35,637 nucleotides of DNA from Candidatus Moranbacteria bacterium CG10_big_fil_rev_8_21_14_0_10_35_21 (GTDB lineage Bacteria; Patescibacteriota; Minisyncoccia; Moranbacterales; UBA2206), in contig PFCG01000001.1 of assembly GCA_002773095.1 (NCBI GenBank), positions 1 through 35,637 on the forward strand, given 5' to 3'. Shown here in pieces: positions 30,913 to 35,637 of the stretch (within the stretch, counting starts at the first letter, position 1; the number at the start of each line of letters is the position of its first letter). Below the pieces are notes generated by a model. The model saw nothing but the letters and a program-made list of their open reading frames with translations, made no database searches and was not told the DNA's origin. A program made the translations under genes and the position numbers.

Positions 30913-32562
30913 ATGCCAATTAATGTAAAAAATAAAAGTTCTGAGTTGGAAAAAAAAGCCTCTGAACTGGGGGTTAGTTATTTGGAAAAATCTCCTAAAA
31001 GTATTGAGAATAAGATTATTGATATAATTCCTCAAGAAATTGCTGAAAAAGATCAGATAGCTGTTTTTGAAAAGAATCAAGGAATTATCAAGGTGGCCAT
31101 GGTTGATCCGCAAAATATCGAAGCGCTCAATGTTTTGAGTTTTGTGGCAGAAAAAGAAAAATCCGGAGTAAAAAAATATTTGGTTTCAGAAAAAGTTTTT
31201 GATGAAATTCTAGATTTTTATTCCAGTCCCGGAGAGATGGTAGAAAAAGTGGTAGAGTCTTTCAGTGAATGGAAATTGAAGGATGAAGAAATGGATAGGG
31301 AAAAAATAGGCAAAAAACAAAAACAAGAAGTGCTTAAGGATGCACCAGTAGCCAAGTTAGTGCAAGTTATTATTGGACATGCAGTAGAAGGAAAAGCCAG
31401 TGATATTCATATAGAACCTATGGATGATGAATACCGAGTACGTTTTCGGATGGATGGTGTGTTGCATGTAAGCCTAGTTATTCCCAAGGAAATTGGTCCA
31501 GTGGTTGTTTCTCGGATCAAGATAATGGCCAATTTGAAAATTGATGAAAAAAGAAAGCCGCAAGATGGAAGATTTAGAATTGTTCACGACGGAAATGAGA
31601 TTGATTTTCGAGTATCCAGCTTACCAGTAATTGAAGGCGAAAAGATAGTTATGCGTATTTTAGATAAAGAAGGTGGCGTGGGCGATATAAAATCTCTCGG
31701 CTTAGCGGGAACAGCGGCGGAAAATATGCAAGCAGCTATTCAGGAAACCTATGGAATGGTTTTGATGACCGGGCCAACTGGATCAGGAAAGTCCACCACG
31801 CTTTATGCTCTTTTGAAAATTCTCAACAACGAAGAAAGAAATATTATAACTCTAGAGGATCCTATTGAATATGATATTGAAGGACTGAATCAAAGCCAAG
31901 TAAAACCAGAAATTGGTTATACTTTCGCCAACGGGCTAAGAACCATCTTACGTCAGGATCCAAATGTGATAATGGTGGGAGAAATTCGCGATTCGGAAAC
32001 AGCTGAATTGGCTGTTCACGCAGCTCTTACAGGGCATCTAATGTTTTCTACTTTGCATACTAATACGGCCATTGGAGCCATTCCTCGGTTAATTGATATG
32101 GGTATTGAACCTTTTCTACTTTCCTCCGCACTTCGATTGGTAGCGGCGCAGAGATTAGTCAGAAAAATTTGTGAAAGTTGCAAAGAGGAAATTACTATTT
32201 CGGAAAAAATAAAAAAATATATCTTAGGAGATATTTCGAAAATATCTCCCGAAGAAATTAAAAAATATGGGTTAGATCTTTCTGGAGGGCCTCATTTCTA
32301 CCATGGTAAAGGTTGTGATGAATGTAATGGGACCGGGTTAAAAGGGCGAGTAGCTATTTATGAAGTGGTTCCACTGAATGAAGATATGAAAACGATTATC
32401 ACGGAAAAAAATGGCAGTGAGCCTCTGATAAAAAATGAAAGAGATCGATTGGGAATTCTCACTATGAAACAAGATGGAATTTTGAAAGTGCTTTTAGGCA
32501 AGACAACCATTGAAGAACTAGAAAGGATAACAGAAGGTAACATCGACTTGGAAGATGATTAG
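30913..32562 (+). CDS. pilB: Type IV pilus assembly ATPase PilB (locus 2)
   Basis: A 549-aa GspE/PilB extension ATPase. The N-terminal domain (about 1-120) is shorter than in the locus 1 copy. Walker A GPTGSGKST is at 287-295, the Asp box LEDPIEY at 314-320, Walker B VIMVGEIRD at 352-360, and a His box HAALTGHLMFSTLHTN follows. The zinc tetracysteine is C420, C423, C468, C471. It is clearly homologous to the 18386 product but diverged, so the two loci are not a recent duplication. Confidence 0.94.
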   Translation: MPINVKNKSSELEKKASELGVSYLEKSPKSIENKIIDIIPQEIAEKDQIAVFEKNQGIIKVAMVDPQNIEALNVLSFVAEKEKSGVKKYLVSEKVFDEILDFYSSPGEMVEKVVESFSEWKLKDEEMDREKIGKKQKQEVLKDAPVAKLVQVIIGHAVEGKASDIHIEPMDDEYRVRFRMDGVLHVSLVIPKEIGPVVVSRIKIMANLKIDEKRKPQDGRFRIVHDGNEIDFRVSSLPVIEGEKIVMRILDKEGGVGDIKSLGLAGTAAENMQAAIQETYGMVLMTGPTGSGKSTTLYALLKILNNEERNIITLEDPIEYDIEGLNQSQVKPEIGYTFANGLRTILRQDPNVIMVGEIRDSETAELAVHAALTGHLMFSTLHTNTAIGAIPRLIDMGIEPFLLSSALRLVAAQRLVRKICESCKEEITISEKIKKYILGDISKISPEEIKKYGLDLSGGPHFYHGKGCDECNGTGLKGRVAIYEVVPLNEDMKTIITEKNGSEPLIKNERDRLGILTMKQDGILKVLLGKTTIEELERITEGNIDLEDD

Positions 32563-32586
32563 AAATAATAAAAAGAAAAATAAAAA

Positions 32587-33660
32587 ATGAGTACCATGCA
32601 TTCGGAGCAAAGAATAAAAACTCTTTTGAGAACGGTGGAACAGCAATGTGCTTCCGATTTTCACTTAACAGTTGGACGTTATCCGACTTTGCGTATTGAT
32701 GGAAAACTTCTTCCATTGGCTCAGGATAGTGTTTTAACTCCGGATGATACGCTAGCTATTAGTGATGCTCTACTTAATGAAGAACAGAAAAAGAAATTAG
32801 AAGATGAAGGACAAGTGGATTTTTCCTATAGTTTTGAAAATAAAGGAAGATTTCGAGTTAATATTTTCTATCAGCAAGGACGAATAAGTGTAGCTATGAG
32901 GCTTATTCCCATGGAAATTAGAACATTAGAACAACTTTCCATTCCAGAAAAAGTTTATGATTTTACCAAATTTTCCCAAGGACTTTTTTTGGTAGTTGGT
33001 CCAGTGGGGCACGGGAAATCCACTACTCTGGCGGCTTTAATTAATGAAATAAATCATAATCAGGAAAAGCACATTATTACCATTGAAGATCCGATAGAGT
33101 ATATTTATGAACAGGATAAGTGTATTATTAATCAAAGAGAAGTTAATCAGGACTCAAAAGATTTTCACTCGGCTTTAAAAGCAGTTTTTCGGGAAGATGC
33201 CAATGTGGTTTTGGTAGGAGAATTGAGGGATTTGGAAAGTATTTCCACTGCCATTACGGCGGCGGAAACGGGACATTTGATTTTTGCTACTCTGCACACT
33301 AATGATTCTCCTCAAACCATTGATCGTATCATAGATATTTTTCCACCTAATCAACAAAATCAGGTGAGGATGCAGTTAGCCAATTCTTTGATAGGAGTAG
33401 TTTCTCAAAGATTAATATCAAAAGTAGATGGAGGAAGAGTTCCGGCGGTAGAAATTATGATAAAAAACCATGCAGTAGAAAATCTGATTAGGGAAAATAA
33501 AGCTTATCAAATAGATAATGTGATTGATACCAGCGCGGAAGAAGGGATGATCCCGATGGATAAATCGTTGGCGGAATTAGTTAGAATGGGAACTGTAACC
33601 ATTGATGCGGCTAGAATTTATGCCAAAGATCCAAGCAATTTTGAAAATCTAATGAATTAA
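32587..33660 (+). CDS. pilT: Type IV pilus retraction ATPase PilT
   Basis: A 357-aa PilT/PilU-type ATPase that depolymerises pili for twitching or DNA uptake. It lacks the PilB N-domain and zinc tetracysteine. The PAS-like N-domain has CASDFHLTVGRYPTLRIDGK. Walker A is GPVGHGKST (138-146), unusual in having Val-x-His where most copies have Thr-x-Ser. The Asp box IEDPIEY, Walker B VVLVGELRD (207-215) and the His box AAETGHLIFATLHTND are intact. The C-terminal end is recognisable (EIMIKNHAVENLIRENK, close to the usual AIRNLIREGK). It is the only retraction ATPase in the window. Confidence 0.93.
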   Translation: MSTMHSEQRIKTLLRTVEQQCASDFHLTVGRYPTLRIDGKLLPLAQDSVLTPDDTLAISDALLNEEQKKKLEDEGQVDFSYSFENKGRFRVNIFYQQGRISVAMRLIPMEIRTLEQLSIPEKVYDFTKFSQGLFLVVGPVGHGKSTTLAALINEINHNQEKHIITIEDPIEYIYEQDKCIINQREVNQDSKDFHSALKAVFREDANVVLVGELRDLESISTAITAAETGHLIFATLHTNDSPQTIDRIIDIFPPNQQNQVRMQLANSLIGVVSQRLISKVDGGRVPAVEIMIKNHAVENLIRENKAYQIDNVIDTSAEEGMIPMDKSLAELVRMGTVTIDAARIYAKDPSNFENLMN

Positions 33661-33674
33661 ATTAAAAAATAATT

Positions 33675-33688
33675 TCTGCGAAAGCGGA
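33675..33688. repeat. Mini-palindrome before pilC (locus 2)
   Basis: TCTGC-GAAA-GCGGA (one G-T pair, GNRA-type loop), 7 nt upstream of the pilC ATG. It takes the same position and form as the one before pilN at 29533. Confidence 0.5.
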
Positions 33689-33695
33689 TAACTAT

Positions 33696-34904
33696 ATGAA
33701 ATTTATTTTTAAAGCCAAGGACAAACAAGGGGCCGTTAAAGAAGGAAAAGTAGAAGCTTCCAGTGGTAATGTAGCAGCGGAAGTTTTGCAAAGAAATGGA
33801 CTTTTCCCTATTAGTATTAAAGAGGAAAAAACTCAAAATACCGGACTGGAAAAAATATTAAAATATTTTGACCAAGTTTCTGAAAAGGAAAAAATGATTT
33901 TTTTCCGTCAGCTAGCCATTCTAATTGAAGCCAAAGTGCCGATAGTAGCTTCTTTAGGAGCCATAAAAGACCAAAGTGAAAATCTTTATTTCAAAAGTGT
34001 TTTGGATCAAATGATGAGTGATATTCAAGAAGGTATGGCGCTTTCAGCTACTATGACTAGGCATCAGGATATTTTTTCCGGATTGCATATTAGTGTGGTT
34101 AAAACGGGAGAAGTTTCTGGAAATCTCAAGAAATCGGTAGAATACGTGGCGGACAATATTGAAAAAAACTATGCTTTGGTCAGTAAAATTCGTTCGGCGA
34201 TGATTTATCCGGTAGTGGTCTTGATTGTGTTTTTTATTATTGCCTTCATAGTAATTTCTTTTGTGGTGCCCAAGCTAACTACTATGATTAAGGAGCTTGA
34301 CGCTGAAGTGCCTTGGTATACCAACTTAGTGATTAAATCAGGTGATTTTATGGCTAGTTATTGGTGGGTGGTAGCGGTAATAATCCTAGGATTTATTGGT
34401 GGGATTATCTATTACATCAGGACTGATGATGGGAAAAAAGAATGGGATCAGGTGAAAATAAAATTACCTATTTTTGGAAAAATTTTTCAATATATTTATA
34501 TTACTCGTTTCTCAGAAAATTTAGCGGTTTTGCTTTCCGGAGGTATTCCTATTATTGATGCCCTTAAGGTAGTGAGTAAAGTAGTCAATAGTAATGTTTA
34601 TGAAAAAATCATTGTTCAGGCAGCGGAAGAAGTAAAAGTGGGTGGGGATATGAGCGATGTTTTTAAAAGATATCCGGAAATTCCGCCTATTGTTTCGCAG
34701 ATGGTGAGAATTGGAGAAGAATCTGGGCAAATTGATGTGGTGCTTCGGCATGTAGCTGATTTTTATTCTCATGAAACAGAGGAAATTACCAAAAATCTTT
34801 CTACCCTGATTGAACCACTGCTAATGGTCTTGATTGGAATCTTTGTTGGTTTTTTGGCCTTCTCCGTTATTATGCCGATATATAATTTGGCAGGGCAATT
34901 ATAG
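33696..34904 (+). CDS. pilC: Type IV pilus inner-membrane platform protein PilC (locus 2)
   Basis: A 402-aa GspF/PilC protein with two GspF domains (about 65-190 and 265-395) and helices near 168-192, 215-238 and 372-395. The first domain has GEVSGNLKKSVEYVAD and the second GEESGQIDVVLRHVADFY, matching the family. The start MKFIFKAKDKQGAVKEGKVEA is also typical. The stop TAG (34902-34904) abuts the AT-rich inverted repeat that flanks the next gene. Confidence 0.93.
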   Translation: MKFIFKAKDKQGAVKEGKVEASSGNVAAEVLQRNGLFPISIKEEKTQNTGLEKILKYFDQVSEKEKMIFFRQLAILIEAKVPIVASLGAIKDQSENLYFKSVLDQMMSDIQEGMALSATMTRHQDIFSGLHISVVKTGEVSGNLKKSVEYVADNIEKNYALVSKIRSAMIYPVVVLIVFFIIAFIVISFVVPKLTTMIKELDAEVPWYTNLVIKSGDFMASYWWVVAVIILGFIGGIIYYIRTDDGKKEWDQVKIKLPIFGKIFQYIYITRFSENLAVLLSGGIPIIDALKVVSKVVNSNVYEKIIVQAAEEVKVGGDMSDVFKRYPEIPPIVSQMVRIGEESGQIDVVLRHVADFYSHETEEITKNLSTLIEPLLMVLIGIFVGFLAFSVIMPIYNLAGQL

Positions 34905-34932
34905 AATTTTTAATTTTTAATTTTTAAATAAT
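34905..34932. repeat. Left AT-rich inverted repeat flanking the four-helix-bundle gene
   Basis: Three consecutive AATTTTT units, the last continuing into AAATAA, begin at the base right after the pilC stop. The reverse complement of 35315-35351 has the same pattern with the same ends: AATTTTTAATTTT outside and AATTTTTAAATAA inside. Confidence 0.6.
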
Positions 34933-34956
34933 TTCTAAAAATGAAATTTTTAAATT

Positions 34957-35304
34957 ATGAATTATGATTTAGAGGAAAGATGTGCTAAACTAGGAGAAGA
35001 AGTTATTGTGTTCTGTAAATTAATAAAGAGTAATGATATAATTAGGCCGTTGGTAGGTCAATTGGTAAGATCGGCAACCAGTGTGGGCGCGAATTATATG
35101 GAAGCAAACCAGGCGAGTTCTAAAAAGGATTTTAAAAATAAGATAAGAATATCTCAAAAAGAGGCGAATGAGTCTAAACACTGGCTCAGAATGATAGCCA
35201 TAGCTGACCAAAATAATAAAGAAAAATGCCGAAAACTTTGGAAGGAAGCGCACGAATTAACCCTGATTTTTGCTAAAATTTCAAAATCCTGCAATAAAGT
35301 TTAG
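34957..35304 (+). CDS. Four-helix-bundle protein (S23/IVP, Avd-like)
   Basis: A 115-aa all-helical protein of the S23 family, first seen encoded in 23S rRNA intervening sequences and related in fold to the Avd accessory protein of diversity-generating retroelements. Signature segments are present: IRPLVGQLVRSATSVGANYMEA, SKKDFKNKIRISQKEANESKHWLRM and a basic surface. Here it is not in an rRNA gene but between pilC and pilA, flanked by AT-rich inverted repeats (34905-34932 and 35315-35351). This looks like an inserted cassette. Function is unknown; nucleic-acid binding is plausible for the fold. No reverse transcriptase or variable repeat is visible nearby. Confidence 0.85.
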   Translation: MNYDLEERCAKLGEEVIVFCKLIKSNDIIRPLVGQLVRSATSVGANYMEANQASSKKDFKNKIRISQKEANESKHWLRMIAIADQNNKEKCRKLWKEAHELTLIFAKISKSCNKV

Positions 35305-35314
35305 AAATTAATAT

Positions 35315-35351
35315 TTATTTAAAAATTATAAAATTATAAAATTAAAAATTG
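35315..35351. repeat. Right AT-rich inverted repeat flanking the four-helix-bundle gene
   Basis: Complementary arrangement to 34905-34932. It starts TTATTTAAAAATT, has two AAAATTAT units in the middle, and ends AAAATTAAAAATT plus G. The two sides differ in the number and length of the inner units. Confidence 0.6.
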
Positions 35352-35369
35352 AAACAAAAATAAAGGAAC

Positions 35370-35427
35370 TTAACGCGTTAACTAATTAACCCGTTAATGA
35401 ATTAATAGATAATATAAATATATTAAA
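35370..35427 (+). promoter_or_regulatory. Repeated palindromes and candidate promoter of pilA
   Basis: TTAACGCGTTAA (35370-35381, a perfect palindrome) and TTAACCCGTTAA (35386-35397) repeat with a 16-bp period, followed by a third partial TTAA. They lie immediately upstream of AT-rich -10 candidates (TAATAT and TATAAA around 35410-35418). A TTAACC -35 within the second repeat would be about 18 bp before TAATAT. The geometry suggests a regulator binding on successive helix faces. The exact promoter is uncertain. Confidence 0.5.
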
Positions 35428-35447
35428 ATAGAAAGCGAGGTGAATAT

Positions 35448-35637
35448 ATGAAAAAAATAAAAAAAGGTTTTACTTTAATTGAACTTTTAATCGTTATTGC
35501 GATTATCGGTATTTTGGCTTCAATCGTTTTGGTAAGCTTAAACAGCGCGAAAACGAAAGCGAAGGATGCTTCAGTAAAAGCTTCTGTGTCTAGTACTGCA
35601 GCCGCTGCCATTATATGTGCAGACGATGAACTATTGC
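35448..35637 (+). CDS. pilA: Type IV major pilin (partial, cut by window end)
   Basis: An open frame of 63 codons that continues past the window. The leader MKKIKKG is cleaved before [19 protein letters not shown], with Glu at +5 and the classic conserved N-helix, then [14 protein letters not shown]. It is the best prepilin match in the window. A strong Shine-Dalgarno (GAGGTGA, 35437-35443) precedes the ATG, unlike nearly every other gene here, which suits a highly expressed major subunit. It lies at the end of T4P locus 2, behind the repeated palindromes. Confidence 0.92.
   Translation, partial: MKKIKKGFTLIELLIVIAIIGILASIVLVSLNSAKTKAKDASVKASVSSTAAAAIICADDELL

Noticed and set aside
34957-35637. 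Diversity-generating retroelement suggested by the Avd-like protein next to pilA
   Set aside because: No reverse transcriptase, template repeat or variable repeat is visible within the window. The pilin is truncated by the window end, so an element further downstream cannot be excluded.

Overview
This AT-rich window looks like part of a genome from the Candidate Phyla Radiation (Patescibacteria, Parcubacteria-like). The inference rests on four things: compact tightly packed genes, bacterial housekeeping genes mixed with two complete type IV pilus (T4P) assembly loci, mostly Shine-Dalgarno-less starts preceded by A-rich tracts, and a free-standing S23/IVP four-helix-bundle gene. No rRNA, tRNA, CRISPR array or transposase is visible. 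The standard genetic code fits: TAA and TAG dominate as stops, one gene ends in TGA, and the long proteins contain no in-frame TGA.

Layout. (1) 1-300: a near-consensus promoter, an immediate terminator-like hairpin and a small Cys/transmembrane ORF. (2) 378-2150 (minus): rpsF-ssb-rpsR-efp operon behind a promoter about 230 nt upstream of rpsF and a heavily structured leader. (3) 2495-3583 (minus): ychF, which carries an in-frame palindromic element. (4) 3705-5126 (plus): phosphomannomutase/phosphoglucomutase. (5) 5201-11444 (minus): a 73-aa unknown gene, secG, an oligopeptide-type solute-binding protein, bifunctional phosphoglucose/phosphomannose isomerase, RNase J and trpS. (6) 11490-12590 (plus): mannose-1-phosphate guanylyltransferase. 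The isomerase, mutase and guanylyltransferase together would take fructose-6-P to GDP-mannose. (7) 12681-12996: two tiny putative membrane peptides, the second apparently frameshifted, then a terminator. (8) 13156-16943: uvrA and a nucleotidyltransferase-fold protein. (9) 17021-27477: T4P locus 1, comprising histidine kinase, receiver protein, PilB, PilC, three pilin-like proteins including a large multi-domain one, PilM, PilN, PilO and a small membrane protein. (10) 27474-28244 (minus): comFC, for DNA uptake. (11) 28409 to the window end: T4P locus 2, comprising PilM, PilN, PilO, PilB, PilT, PilC, an S23-type four-helix-bundle gene between AT-rich inverted repeats, and a major pilin cut by the window edge.

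Working together: locus 2, with the retraction ATPase PilT, a major pilin with a strong ribosome binding site, and neighbouring comFC, resembles a retractile/DNA-uptake pilus. Locus 1 has its own two-component pair and elaborate minor pilins but no PilT, so it may build a separately controlled adhesive fibre.

The most unusual signals are the nested palindromic repeat family (including the copy inside ychF at its G4 motif), the four-helix-bundle gene flanked by inverted repeats, the 16-bp repeated palindromes before pilA, a palindrome over the uvrA -35 box, a His-to-Tyr change at an expected metal ligand of RNase J, and the contrast between Shine-Dalgarno-bearing small genes or pilA and otherwise Shine-Dalgarno-less genes.
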